The translations under genes and the position numbers were made by a program. The notes below the pieces were generated by a model, which did no database searches, was not told the DNA's origin, and was given only the letters and a program-made list of their open reading frames with translations. From the NCBI GenBank assembly GCA_032718475.1, contig JAUCBJ010000992.1:1-29915 (forward strand): DNA of 29,915 bases. The letters run 5' to 3'. The first letter of the stretch is position 1. Each line of letters starts with the position of its first letter. The DNA comes from Nemertoderma westbladi. Lineage: Eukaryota > Xenacoelomorpha > Nemertodermatida > Nemertodermatidae. This document shows, piece by piece, positions 1 through 11,782 of the stretch.

Positions 1-2069
1 TATTCAATCGTGGTCAGTGGATAGCCTAAAAGATTAAAATTGCTGAAACAGACAGGTATGTACCGATACAGTGTTTATATTTTAAACTTAACTGCAGAAC
101 TGCAATCAAAAACTAGTAACTTACAATTAGGCAAACACAAATATATTTACAGAATTAATAGGATTTACTGCTAGACTGAAGCAGTTAATTACTCATAAGA
201 CGAGGGTGAATAATGTCTATATTGTAAATATTGAAGTAGGACCTACCTAGATACACAATTAAATAGGCCTATGAGTTAACTAGGTTATATACCGTACATA
301 TATATAGATATATATATATATACCGGTATATATAGCAGTATAGGCTGATAGGCAAAACTCCTGATACCGGTATACCACTAAATCTGAACAGAAGCAGAAG
401 GTATATATTTATTTAATTTATGCAAAATATTACCAGTACCGGTACTCAGAATTTAAATTTGATATTTCTTGGAATTAAAATTTGAATTAATCTGAATGTG
501 GGAATGTGAAAATGCACAACTTCACAGATCATCAGATTATAATCATGAATAACTAAAATATTAGGCCTACCTGTGTTCAGATTAGATATTTAAGACCGGT
601 AGGCCTAGGCTACTCGCAAATGTACGGTAGCAGGGACACCGACTGACAGAAAATAGGTTCAAGACTGTATTGGCCTAGGTAGGCCTATATCTGTATATAA
701 AACAAACACACACACAAAAGTGCAAAAACATAAACAACTCAAATACACCTGAAAGTTTAGGTCTACTCATTCACAATAACTACCGCTGATTGAGCTTAGT
801 TCCCTAATGTATGAATAGGGTTGTGTTTAGAGTATAGGTACCAGTATAAAATTTATTACAGGTACCGCACCGGTAATTATATATATTGCAAATCTATAGG
901 GTAAACTACCGACAGACCGGTACGTTCCCAGCAGAAATGTTGCAATATAAAAGGATGTTTGCAGGTTTGGCCAATTAAATGTCAGAACGCGGTTTGACAT
1001 TGACAGTTTGATTCAGCCGGTAAACATATAGGTTTGTGCCAAAAATTAAATTAAATTTGGCGGAAAAACAATAATAATGACTTGGATTGATTATAATTTT
1101 TCCAGGGCAAATTTTCGACCCGTTGCGGAAGCGAACGTCTGTCCTACCCAGCGCATATACACTGGTTGATGACCAACTGACAAAAGACACTCGATATGCG
1201 AGGTAATCTAAGGTAAATTGATCGCAGACTACAGAGTCTTTGGTGAAGAGCTGCTGTAGTCCACTAATCACCAAGGCTGCTGAGCCGAGGAAATTGTGAA
1301 GAACTGCGATTTTATTTTAAATTCAAAAGTTCTTATTATCACGTTGGCTAAAAGAATCCTTTGTGAAGATTCTATAGCCGGGAAGGAAATAAGGAGGGCC
1401 GGTCAGCCGGTTGCGGTACTCCAAGTATTTCTTCCCCTGGGCCACGTGTAAGCCTTGACTGGGCTGATAATTCTAGAGCTCCTTTTATAAGGATGTCCAA
1501 ACCTCCCAAACAGACTCCAGGCTCTCCCTGCACCTTAATATAAATACCCAAACTACCAAACCCAATAGAGTTACCTGATTGCCAAAGTTACCTTGCTCGC
1601 TTGACCGCGAGTGAAGCCCCTCCCCACGGCGGAATAGAGTGACGGAAATATAAGTTGTAACCCACGATATGATAGAGAACGGACGACGGACCCGGTGACC
1701 TGGTGGATCGTTCTAGGCGCTGGCGAGTAATGTTGTCTGTTATTGTAGGATTGGGAACAAATCCCATAAGAACTTTATGAATTTTCCCAGTCAGTAGTTA
1801 GCAGTACTGCAGTATGCCTACATCGGTAGGCTACTCTCTGTGTTGCAGGAGTAGTGCAGTCGTGTCCTGTCACTTCTGCTGTCTGCTATCTGATGGATAC
1901 CGGAAGTGTCATTTTGTCATTTTACAGGCCACCAGGTGACGTCATATTACCTACGCCGAGCAGCCCTGATGTAGTACCGGGGTTAATTTAACTATAACGG
2001 TATGTATAACAAGCACAATTACTGTAGGAATAAACTTGGGGATATGAATGTTGCGAATAATCGCATAAA
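1..2069. other. AT-rich region without a supported gene
   Basis: No convincing coding sequence is visible. There is a TA-rich microsatellite at about 296-330, and short motifs containing TAGGCCTA and ACCGGTA are scattered throughout. A minus-strand frame open at about 975-1310 has no ATG and no recognisable domain. The stretch at about 1380-1700 is less AT-rich but shows no gene. Nothing here is identified as an RNA gene. Confidence 0.6.
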
Positions 2070-3960
2070 CTCTGAATAATAAATACAGACACTCAGAGCG
2101 TACAGACTACTCAAACAAAATGCAGACCAAATACTGACAGACTACTATCAAGCCTAAACAAACTACGGTATATGCAGACTCCGAAATGGTTAGTTAGTAT
2201 GCGTTCTAACAGAGTAGTACGACTTATTCTTTCGAGGGGGTTTACCTCACAGCACTGGAAGCCCCTACGTTCCTAACCGGCACTTTATCGGACATACACT
2301 CTACACGCACCACAATCTCTTCAGACCTAACAACAGCCAGACAACAATCCAGCCTACAAATTATCTAAATAAGAAATATTACGCTACCCGTACAGACTAC
2401 ACAAACAAAATACAAACCAAACGCTGGCAGACTACCATCAAGCCTAAATAAACTACAGTATATGCAGACTCCGAAATCGTTAGTTAGTATGCGTTCTAAC
2501 CGAGTAGTACAACTTATTCTTTCGAGGGGGTTTACCTCATAACACTGGAAGCCCCTACGTTCCTAACCGGCACTTTATCGGACATACACTCTACACACAC
2601 CGCAATCCGTTCAGGCCTAACAACAGTCAGACAACAGTCCAGCCTACAAATTGTCTGTACAATCTGAGCAGGCTTACACGTCTTCTGCTCAATATTAGCC
2701 TACAATTAAATAAAACTGACAGAAATAAATAAGCTCCAAAAGAAACAAGGGGTGTACAGTCCCTAATCTCTTAAACAGCCTACCACTATACAATATCACA
2801 ATCGAAATAATACTGATGTACGGTACCTGTACTGTAAGTACCGGTTCCGGTGGTTAGGTAGTTAGGCCTACAGGTTACCGCTCGACCGGTACTTCTCTCT
2901 TTATTGCCTACGCCGCAATAAAGAAGCAATAACTGTTACTGTTCGCGCTTTTAAGACCTTTAGCAGTTTAACCTGCCAAATTTGGATGTCTTTTAGATTA
3001 TAAATCGACTTTAGCCTATGATAAGTATTTAGTACAAAATAAACACTACATTAGCCGAAGCCAGCCTAGTGTGCGACCATTCACCCGCTGGATATACCCG
3101 GGAGACTGGATTCGGAAGACTTGACCTTATTGCGTTGTAAGCCTACTGTATTATTCGATTGATCGTTAATATATAATCTCTGACAAATATTATTCACTTT
3201 CGGGAAATATTAACAGTTCCTTTAGGACGTGGCGCTCTAATTATGTAAACAGAGTTATGACTTATACTAAACACAACGGTATGGCTTATGATTCACGTAT
3301 AAGGCGCATTCTTTAGGAGATGCTTAGTTACCAGGCAAACCATGCACTCTATTGCACAATACTGCACACCAATCTGCCGACCTTTACTAATTTTATTCAC
3401 ATATAAAGAGAACAGCAATTGACCCATGTAGTGCCTATGAAATAGCATTAGATTCACTTCAAAACCAATATAATATAAGTCGCAATTGCTATATGTAACC
3501 TGTCTCTTACCTTCAGTATATCAAGAAGATGGGGTTTTTATGATTCTTTCTCGATATTATCCAAATAACAATAATATTCCATCAACTGATACAATTAATA
3601 ACCGACAGTAAATAGCAGTAAAATAATGCGGTGAAAGGCCATAATGCATTGAGTGCACGGTGGTACCGTAAGGTACCGGTACCATACCGATTGGATTGGT
3701 AACAGTTATACGTTCCGGTAATCAAGCCGTTCTAATATTTGGCTAAAGTCTGAAACACAGAATTATTCCAGAGCTGATGTTCGTGGCGTCAGGAAAAAGG
3801 TAAACATAAACCGTAATGCATTGCGCGATTTCCCGGAGGCCTCTGTGTAAAGAGCAAGATAATCGCTCTGATTGGTTGAGTGATTGCACAGAGTGGGCCT
3901 GAACAAAGAAACTTCCACGAGTACACCAAATCAGCTGATAGATGTCGTAATCTAAACTAC
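2070..3960 (-). repeat. Diverged LTR/leader copy of the adjacent BEL/Pao-type element
   Basis: This stretch aligns by eye along most of its length with about 10900-12520, the 5' LTR plus leader of the retroelement, at roughly 80-85 percent identity. It lacks the counterpart of the outermost 230-250 bases of that LTR (about 12500-12746). Anchor words shared by both copies include TTAGTTAGTATGCGTTCTAA and CACCCGCTGGATATACCCGG. It holds no coding remnant of gag or pol. It is probably an older solo or truncated copy; a partly rearranged 3' end of the same element is the alternative. Confidence 0.7.
2094..2673. repeat. 290-bp tandem duplication, two copies
   Basis: Two adjacent copies with a period of 290 bases carry the same words, for example TTAGTTAGTATGCGTTCTAA near 2191 and 2481 and CCCCTACGTTCCTAACCGGC in each. 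The homologous region of the other LTR/leader copy, near 10930-11220, has only one unit, so the duplication is local to this copy. Confidence 0.8.
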
Positions 3961-4018
3961 ACTGTATTACACTGTATACTATATATACTATTATTATATA
4001 CTATTCGGAATACTATTC

Positions 4019-4117
4019 GGATTCGGAAGACTTGACCTTATTGCGTTGTAAGCCTACTGTATTATTCGATTGATCGTTAATATATAATCTCTGACAAATA
4101 TTATTCACTTTCGGGAA
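4019..4117. repeat. 98-bp block identical to 3108-3206
   Basis: About 98 bases beginning GGATTCGGAAGACTTGACC match 3108-3206 with no difference seen. The same place beside the 5' LTR (about 11690-11780) differs at many positions. At 4118 the similarity partner changes abruptly from the diverged copy to the young LTR. This marks a recombination, gene-conversion or template-switch junction. Confidence 0.75.
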
Positions 4118-5079
4118 TGAATTAACAGTTCCTTTAGGACGTGGCGCTCTATCTAGGTAAACAGAGATATGACTTATACTAATCACAATGGTAAGTCGGT
4201 AAGGCTTATGATTCACGTATGAGGCGCATTCTTTAGGAAATGCTTAGTTATCAGTCACAATCAGGCACACTACCGGTAACACACAATACTGCTCACTAAT
4301 TTGCAGACCGTCAATGAATTTTATCATATAAAGAGAACAGCAACGGACCCATGTAGTGCTTATCAAATAGCATTAAATTCACTACAAACCACAATAATAT
4401 AAGTCGCAATCGCTATATATAACCCGTCTCTCTAACCTGTAGTGTATCAAGAAAATTGGGAAATTTGGGTTCTTTATAAATGTTCTCCAAATAATAATAT
4501 TCAACCAAAACACAACAGTAAATAGCATTAAGACGGTAGGTTAAGATGGTAACACTGTTTGACTGGACCGATAACAGTTATACGCTCTATAATCTTAAGC
4601 CTACTAATGTTTCTTCTAAAGTCTGAAACGAATTGACTCTAGAGCCGGTGTTCCTGGCCTAGATAGAAGGAACACAACAGTATCACAACAACAGTAAGAC
4701 TGAACACTCCTAGTATGATCGGCCGAATATCTCCACATCGACAGAAAAAATCGCTCTGATTGGCTTAAGCTAAACAAAGAACTACGTGTCCAATGGCCAT
4801 TTCCATGTCAGCAACCAGCTGTTAGATGTCGTAATCTGAATCATCAAGGCTAAGCTGTGTAAAGGTATTTGGTGCATTGCAGGTTTTTTGCCTTACCATG
4901 TCCGCCAAAACACGTATATAGAAGAATGACTTTTATGTCCGTTAAAACACCTATAACGGTACCTTGCGGGCGAGGGGAATATATATATAGTTAGAGAGTC
5001 TTTTAGAGTATTCCAGCGCCTGGGGGGAAACTGGATTGCGAAGCAAAAGGGCCAGTTATATCCCACAGAAGCTTTTACA
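4118..5079 (-). repeat. 3' LTR of the BEL/Pao-type element
   Basis: This segment is about 962 bases. On the minus strand it begins TGTAAAAGCTTCTGTGGG at 5079, giving the usual TG start, and the plus-strand left edge is TGAATTAACAG, so the ends read TG...CA. It matches 11783-12746 with about five differences: two substitutions near 4190 and 4798, a TA indel near 4325, a small change near 4570 and one near 4690. The inner boundary is uncertain because the equivalent edge of the 5' copy reads AAATATTAACAG without a TG. Confidence 0.75.
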
Positions 5080-5090
5080 CCGCTCCCAGA
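5080..5090 (-). promoter_or_regulatory. Possible polypurine tract next to the 3' LTR
   Basis: On the minus strand the bases immediately before the TGTAAAAGC LTR start read TGGGAGCGG, a short, mostly purine run in the position where a plus-strand primer is expected. The 5' LTR has unrelated flanking sequence here, which supports 5079/5080 as a true LTR edge. The tract is short and contains one pyrimidine. Confidence 0.45.
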
Positions 5091-5157
5091 AAATGGGATT
5101 TGAGTCTATAAAATATACAAAATCACAGTTTCTAATATACGTTAGTACTCTAAACAG

Positions 5158-6606
5158 TTAGTCTTTCTTGCACGGACGGCGCTTACGCAGTTTTTTAAAG
5201 CTAGCCAGAGTCCTTTTCTCTTTGGGGCGAGCCACTTTACAAGGAGGGCCATAACTCCTGGGTGAAGGGTGCAATATGATTGCGTCAGAGGGTGTAGGAT
5301 TATGGTCGATCTATCCGCCAGTCGAAGTACCGGGTTGATTGACATCAACGTCGGGGGAGAGGGGTCTAACGGCTTTGAGAGCTCGTTTTAAGACAGCCGC
5401 TCTTACGGGTCCTTTACGAGTGGTCTGAACGAGGGCCGTGGGTGGACCATAGGCAGTTCGAAACCTCCGGGGTTTAACGGTTCTTTCCAACTCGCGTTCG
5501 CGGGCTCGGTATTCGTAAGGCCGTCGATATACTTCCTGTAACTCGGGGTGTGAGTTAACAAATAAGTCTCCAGAGTCCGGATCCTGACGGATATAATTGA
5601 TTAAGTTATAGGAATGAAGGTCGCTAGGATTAACACTCCTGAGAAATTTGCGTACGAATTTGGTTGAAATACATTCTCCGACGCGCTTCAGTAGTTCGTA
5701 ACTCGATATGCGTGATTTCTGTTCGACAGAAGCGAATAGATAAGGATGGAACGCATAAACTCCTTCGTAAGCGCGTCCAGGATAATAGCGATGGCGCGAA
5801 TCACAATGTAAGTCAGCATTCGCTTCCCAAGCTCTGATGTAACGTAGTGTGATCATTTCATCTACGCTTTCTAAATCGTGATTAAAAGGGCAATCGAAAC
5901 TGGCGTGTCCCTTTAGCCGACAACGGTGACATTGAGTCATAAATTGAGGGCAAACCGCAAAAATGTGCAAGTTATTGAGTCTGCAATACGCGCAATAAAT
6001 TTCCATCGCCGGTTGTTCGTGGAAATAGAAACAGCGGATGTTTGTGTCCATGGGCTTAACATGGTCTCTCGATGTGCATAACCAACAACGTTGCCGAGAA
6101 ACATAGTTGGCATGGCGATAATCGTACGCAGTGAGACACTGTGGACCTTGATACCATTCTAGGAGGTAATCGTTGTCGTTGTTCCGGGTGCGATAGGCTG
6201 AATCTCCTCAGATTCTAGGCATATTGGTTCGTCTTCCCAGTCTGTTACGAATAGAATTTTCGTGATCTATTCTCGGTTTATCGTTACGACTCCGCTGGGT
6301 ATGATATTTAAATAGAACCATTTCCCTTTCGGTGTCTACATCGTCCGTATCATGTAAATCGATAGGATGGCCGGTAGTTAGGAAGTCCATATACGTACCA
6401 TTACGATGCGTATAGCGAGCGGTGAATTTTCGATAGTCCAATTCACGCGTAAATTGCTCTTGGGACATCAGCGGTTCGATATAACGACCATCGTCCTCCG
6501 TAATGGTTGGATCGGCTTCACCGCATATCAAGCTATCCACAAATGCTTGGAAAGGTAGAGTATATCGCTCCCTGATACCAAGATCATCTTCTATCAACTC
6601 CGTCAT
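5158..6606 (-). pseudogene. Third frame of the retroelement: cysteine-rich protein of unknown function, two in-frame stops
   Basis: One minus-strand frame runs from the ATG at 6606 to the TAA at 5158 (483 codons including stops). It is interrupted only by TGA at 6208-6210 and TAG at 5311-5313. An upstream in-frame TAA at 6622-6624 supports the ATG. The part between the stops carries paired cysteines: a CWLC just after the first stop, a CAYC, then a zinc-knuckle spacing C-x2-C-x4-H-x4-C in CHRCRLKGHASFDC. The C-terminus is very basic, and its last segment after the TAG repeats a YGPP-plus-basic motif seen just before it. It sits between the pol remnant and the polypurine-like tract, where envelope or accessory genes lie in some LTR elements. 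No signal peptide or membrane segment is seen, so it is not an obvious envelope. It resembles a nucleic-acid-binding or nucleocapsid-like protein, but I do not recognise the family. Confidence 0.6.
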
Positions 6607-8233
6607 ATCTGCTATCTGAGTTTATTAATATTGTAATGAGTTTATGTTTAGGCGAGCGGGCGTCGCTGCCTACCTCTCTTCGCCCCCGGACAGTGGGATT
6701 CTCAGCGCCGATGTACCGTCTTCGCGGTGTTTACGCCAACATGTAGCAACAGCAAGACAACGATAACCGGCACAAGTCACTCCACTGTCCGTCCCAAAGG
6801 CTTGAATCCACTTTAGGTTCTTTCTATAGGAGAGTTGGGCTACTTTCACAATTGCGACTAGCTACTGTAAACATACTTTAGCAGTAACATTCACCTATAA
6901 ATGCACAAATTCCACACAACTGTCACCAATTGTACACATACAGGCCATTTGTCCGTTAGTCAGTGCATTCCAGAATGTCACGTTATTACTGTGTATCCTT
7001 GGATACTAACAGTGTTATGTATTCTCTATGCTATGCAATGTGACAAGCTTTCTATTGTTCTTTTAACTTGCTTCTAATTCTAGCGTGGGTGTTGCTATGG
7101 TGACATTATGGAATGCTAGCGGTAGAATTAGGGAAATTCTCATGCATACAGATCTGGGATGCTATTTAATAGTAATTCTTTAATTGTCAATATCCTCTTT
7201 ATGCATGATTTTATTAATTTTATCGGCTATTGACTATATGTTGGAGATTCTCGCACTCTAATACACTCAATAGGATGAATCTCCGCTCCCATGATCTATT
7301 AATTAATGGAATTTTGGGAATGTTATAAATTGCACAAAATGACAATTTATGAAATTCATTTAAAATATGAATTTAAATTTATTCCCGTGAATTTTATTAT
7401 TTGATGTTCAAATTGACATAAATTTTATTCCAGAGCATGTCTGGGGACTGAGGATCCCTAATTCTATAAAATTGTCTTTTAAGAGTATCGGTAAGTGCTG
7501 CGATATCTTAATTGACTAGAAATTTTAAAGGATTTGAATTTTACAGATTTTAATAAATATTAAATTAATATTTAAGATGGGCACCGATTTATTCCAGAAC
7601 TTGTCTGGGGACGTTAACCACTGATTCTAGAATTTGTCTTTCAAGTATATCGGTGGGTGCCGCGATATCTTAATCGACTAGAATTACAGATGGTCAAAAG
7701 GTTTAACAGATTTATTTGCGTTTCACGCTACTGTTATAGGGACATCACGCTACTATATGTATTATTATATATGGTATGAGAGCAATATCGCACGAAGCAA
7801 TGTCAGTGTGAAGAGGCAAGTCGTTTCCAAGGTCTACCCAGAGCTTGGTTTAGCCGAGACACGAGGATCTGAACTTTGCATTCCTAATACTCTGCCTACC
7901 AATAATACTTAAGTATAGTAGGAGCTTTATTGTACTTTAATAAGTACGGACATTTCATCTTACTGTAGTCACGTATTTATAATATGATACGGACAGTAAG
8001 GAAAGAGAAAAAATAATTATTTCTCGCCGTCGCACTAAATATATATTATAAGTAATTACGTACGTAATAAACACTAATATATTGCACTAATCTACTAAAT
8101 AATCCCTAAAATAACATTCTACTAAATAAAATTAAAGAAAACGATTATAATAAAATTACATAATAATACATACATAAATATAAAATAAAAACAAATATAA
8201 AATGATATAGTCACACGCCCACTCCATATGTTA
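6607..8233. other. Non-coding interior of the retroelement
   Basis: No integrase or other coding frame could be seen in this 1.6-kb stretch between the pol remnant and the third frame. The part at about 6640-6850 is relatively GC-rich; the rest is very AT-rich. It contains a degenerate tandem pair (listed separately). The absence of the integrase zinc-binding and DDE regions, expected here in an intact BEL/Pao element, supports a large internal loss. Confidence 0.6.
7420..7695. repeat. Degenerate tandem pair, about 165-bp period
   Basis: Two related stretches, near 7420-7530 and 7585-7695, share TTATTCCAGA, TGTCTGGGGAC, ATTGTCTTT-like and GCGATATCTTAAT words in the same order. They are separated by AT-rich sequence. 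No coding potential is evident; they look like duplicated non-coding sequence of the element. Confidence 0.65.
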
Positions 8234-10575
8234 TTACATTATGGAGTCCCTAGATATTTGTCGGATTAGGGAAGTGGTCGTAGGAAGAGTATCTTGCCTT
8301 CCATAGTTTCCGGACAGTTTTCGTTCTCTTTCCAGTAAACATAAACGACTAGCTGGGCGATTGAGTTGTTGTGTTACTTTCTCCGCTCCCTTGGCCTGTC
8401 TAATCTCCGCCGTGGTAAGATGAGGAGGCCATTCTTCTTCTTCTTTACTTAAGGAGTCGGATCCACCTAACCAGCCTGGAGTATCTATCAGTTCTTGAGG
8501 AGTTGCTCCTCTGGAAGCGATGTCGGCTGGATTAATCGTCCCAAGGCAATGTCTCCATTGATCTACATTGGAGTTAATATCGTCATTATCTGAGGAGTAT
8601 GGTGTTCCCTCAGTTGGATCGTCCACATCACTGCTCTCCACTTCCCATTCCTTTACTTGGTATACCTGTTGTTGAGGTAATCTCTCTTTGAGAGTTCTAC
8701 GGGAAGGGCCAGTGAAGTACCAACCTACTCTAGTTCTTACCGCATAGGTTTGTAGTGGCTGCGGTTGAGCAGGCCGTTTCTCCAATGTCTCGAGCGCCTC
8801 TGCGCGTTTTGGCCGATGAGTATTTGCACTCCAGGATAATCTGTCTGGAATCGAGGTATCTTAAGATGTTGGATGCTCTCATCCTCGTCCCAATTATAAA
8901 GGTCTGCTTGGGTAGTAGCGAAGATCTTTATAGCCACCATTTTTACCGACCTTATACCTTGTGCTCCTAATTTATCCTGGGGGGTGTACAACACACCTAC
9001 ATAGTAATCTGCCGTTAGGGTAGATTTCCAAACCTGCATAATTCCTAACATATTCAATTTAGTCCGGAATTTGGGTTGTCCAGCAAAGATATCTTCGGGT
9101 AGTTCTTGATCGATGAATGTTCCTGTGCTGCCGGAGTCAAGGAGGGCGTTCACTATGTAACTTTTGTTAGGACCATGAACTCTTACCTGCACTACAGGAA
9201 ATTCTCTGATTCCTACGTTGGAAGTTGGAGCTTTCCAAGATGGTTGTCTGGCAAAAGTAGTTGGGGGGAACTCATTGTCGGTGTCCTTTTCATAAGTAAG
9301 TGCTCGATACACTGAGGTATTTATTAGGTAACAGGATTCGTTGGCGTCGGAGAATTCGTCAGTATAGAATCCTTCCATCTCAGACTCTTGATCAGTGTCA
9401 TTTACATCACTGAATTGGACATGTAGTTCGGGCTCACTTACCTGACTCGGGTTGTCTCGTTCGAACTCACTGTGTAACAAGATGTGATGTTTCGCACCAC
9501 ACTTTGCACACTTTACGTCGGAGTAACAGGTTCGCCGTTGGTGTCCTGATCTGAGGCAATTATAGCATAACCGCTTATTCCACAGGACTGTACGTCTGTC
9601 TACAAGGGATTTCTTTAGAAATTCAGCACACGCACTCAAACGGTGGGGCCCGTCGCACAGCGCACATTTTGGTTTGATGTTACTCACCTTACCTTGGGTA
9701 ACGTTATGCACTCTCGTTCTTTCTTCGGGCTTTCTTCCGTGTATTCTCTTAGGAGACGTAGGAGGAGTTGTTGTTACCTGTTCTCTCCTGTCACTGGTTC
9801 GAGACTTGTATTTACTTACGTCTTTATAGGTCTTGTTGTCATAGTAAGATTTTGCTGTGTCTTTCCCGCTGTCCTCTTCTTGAGAAGCTTGGCTTTCGCC
9901 ATCGTCAGTATAACACACTGGTATTATCCTTCTCCTAGAAACGGGTTTCTCACTTACCTTATTTTCCGATGTTTTCTCTCTGGACTGCTTTATGAGTTGT
10001 AATTTTACTTCACTATCTAAGAAGGACATGAGATCAGCCATGGTAGGGCTTCGTCGTTGCTGCTCATTCATATACAACACTTTCTTGTCCCAGCGTGTAC
10101 ATACTCCACCCTTTGGTAAAGTAGAGACTACTGATCCAATAACCATGGAACTCTGATATTCATGAGACTTACCCAACCAGTCCAATTGTCTACAGATCTC
10201 CTGAATCTCATCGGAAAACTCTATAATCCCGCTACTAAGGAAGTTTCGGGGGGCTACTAATTTTGCATACAAATACTTAGCTATGTTATCCTTGTTACCA
10301 TACCTGATGTTTAATGTATCCCAAACTTGTCTTAATCCTTCTGGATGTCCAATAAACTTTAACGACATCAACTTGGGAGGTCCTTCCAAACACTTGATGA
10401 GGAACCTAAGTTTCTCTCCGTTAGATAGTACAGAGTTCTGTATGCTGTCTTTGTAATATTCATTGAAAGGTAACCATTTCATCTCATCCCTATTGAATTT
10501 GACGATCTCTCCCACTTTGACCGCTTGGCGGGCTTCTGTTCTAGCCATCTGATGCGTAAAGCTTTCTTGGGCCAT
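8234..10575 (-). pseudogene. gag-pol: BEL/Pao gag-protease-pol polyprotein, frameshifted and internally deleted
   Basis: The first frame runs from an ATG at 10575 (the frame stays open to 11055, but only with a GTG there) to a stop at 8737. It holds a gag region of the kind usual in Pao elements, then cysteine clusters beginning CALCDGPH, CYNCLRSGH and CAKCGAKHH, typical of Belpao nucleocapsids. A retropepsin-like site, LLDSGSTGTFID, lies near 9110. At about 8797-8815 the homology passes to another frame (8785 to 8234), which holds the YAVRTRVGWYFTGPS protease/RT junction. Within this frame, near 8560-8600, sequence typical of the start of RT passes directly to NPADIASRGATPQEL, typical of the end of RNase H. 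RT and RNase H cores are therefore deleted. No integrase follows. The product is not expected to be functional. Confidence 0.85.
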
Positions 10576-10899
10576 CGTATTATTTAATATCGAATTATCG
10601 GTATATAAATTTCTTGGATTATTATCAGGTCTATAGGGAATATCATTAACAACAGGTTCATAATCACCCTTAATAGGGTTTGTTATAGGAGTTTCTACTT
10701 CACTAGCAGTATAGATGCGTGTAGGCTCCACACCTTGCGCATGTAATACTTCAGACCTAACAGGTTGACACAATGTTACTGGGGGTATTGGTATACCCTT
10801 TTGTATATTGACTAATTTGTCGCGTTCCAGCGCGATACTTTGCTGCACTTCTTGCAATTCTACCCTACCCTCCCTCACTGTTCCCTTAAGTTGGTAGAC

Positions 10900-11782
10900 A
10901 GTCAGCCTACAAAATATCTGAGTAATAACTATTACGGTACCTGAACAGACCACACAAACAAACACAGGCCCAAACGTTGGCAGAATACTGTCAAGCCTAA
11001 ATAAACTACAGTATGTGCAGATTCCAAAATGGTTAGTTAGTATGCGTTCTAACACGGTAGTACGACTTATTCTTTAAGAGGGGATTGACCTTACAGCTAT
11101 GGCTGCCCCAACTTACTAACTGGCACTCTATCGGACAAACTCTACACACGCCGCAATCTCTCCAGACCCAACAACAGTCAGACAGCAGCTCAGCCTACAA
11201 TTATCTGAATAATCTGAGCAGACTTACACGTCTTCAGCTCAATATTAACTTACATGTAAATAAAACCGACAGAAATAAGTAAAATCTCAATAAAAAACCA
11301 GGGCGGCCGTCCCTGATTAAATACTAAGACCTACTGCTATACAATAATCAAAATCGAATAATACTAATGTACTTATACTGGAAGTACCGGTTAGGACAGT
11401 TGGGCCTACGGACCTACAGAAGTACCGATTCTGGCAGTTGGGCCTACTGACCTACAGAAGTACCGGTACTTTCAACTTTATTGCTTACTGCAATAAAGAC
11501 AATAACTGTTATTGTACGCGCTGTTGAAGACCTTTAGCAGTTTAACCTGCCAAAATTTATATGTCTTTTGGTTTATAAATAGACTTTAGAAGTTGACAAA
11601 TATTTAATACCAATAAACACAACATTAGCAGAAGCCAGCCTAGTGCGCGTCCATTCACCCGCTGGATATACCCGGGGGGCTGGATTCTGAGGGCTTAGAT
11701 TATTATTGCAGTGTAAGCTTACTGTATTATTCGATTGATCATTAATAAATAATTTCTGACCAATATTATTCACTTTCGGGAA
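10900..11782 (-). other. 5' leader of the BEL/Pao-type element
   Basis: This region lies between the gag frame and the 5' LTR in element orientation and is co-linear with about 2070-3206. The gag frame remains open into it up to 11055, but without an ATG, and the open part there is hydrophobic and shared with the non-coding older copy; it is probably untranslated. No clear primer-binding site was found next to the presumed LTR edge, so the LTR/leader border is approximate. Confidence 0.55.

Noticed and set aside
975-1310. Minus-strand frame of about 100 residues, partly protein-like
   Set aside because: No ATG, no recognisable domain, and no clear splice sites at its edges. An exon of an unseen gene is possible but not supportable.
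8755-10002. Plus-strand frames of 69-119 residues opposite gag
   Set aside because: Shadows of the minus-strand gag-protease frame.
10576-11055. 160-residue N-terminal extension of gag with a hydrophobic segment
   Set aside because: It has only a GTG start and lies partly in leader sequence shared with the non-coding older copy. The ATG at 10575 is preferred.
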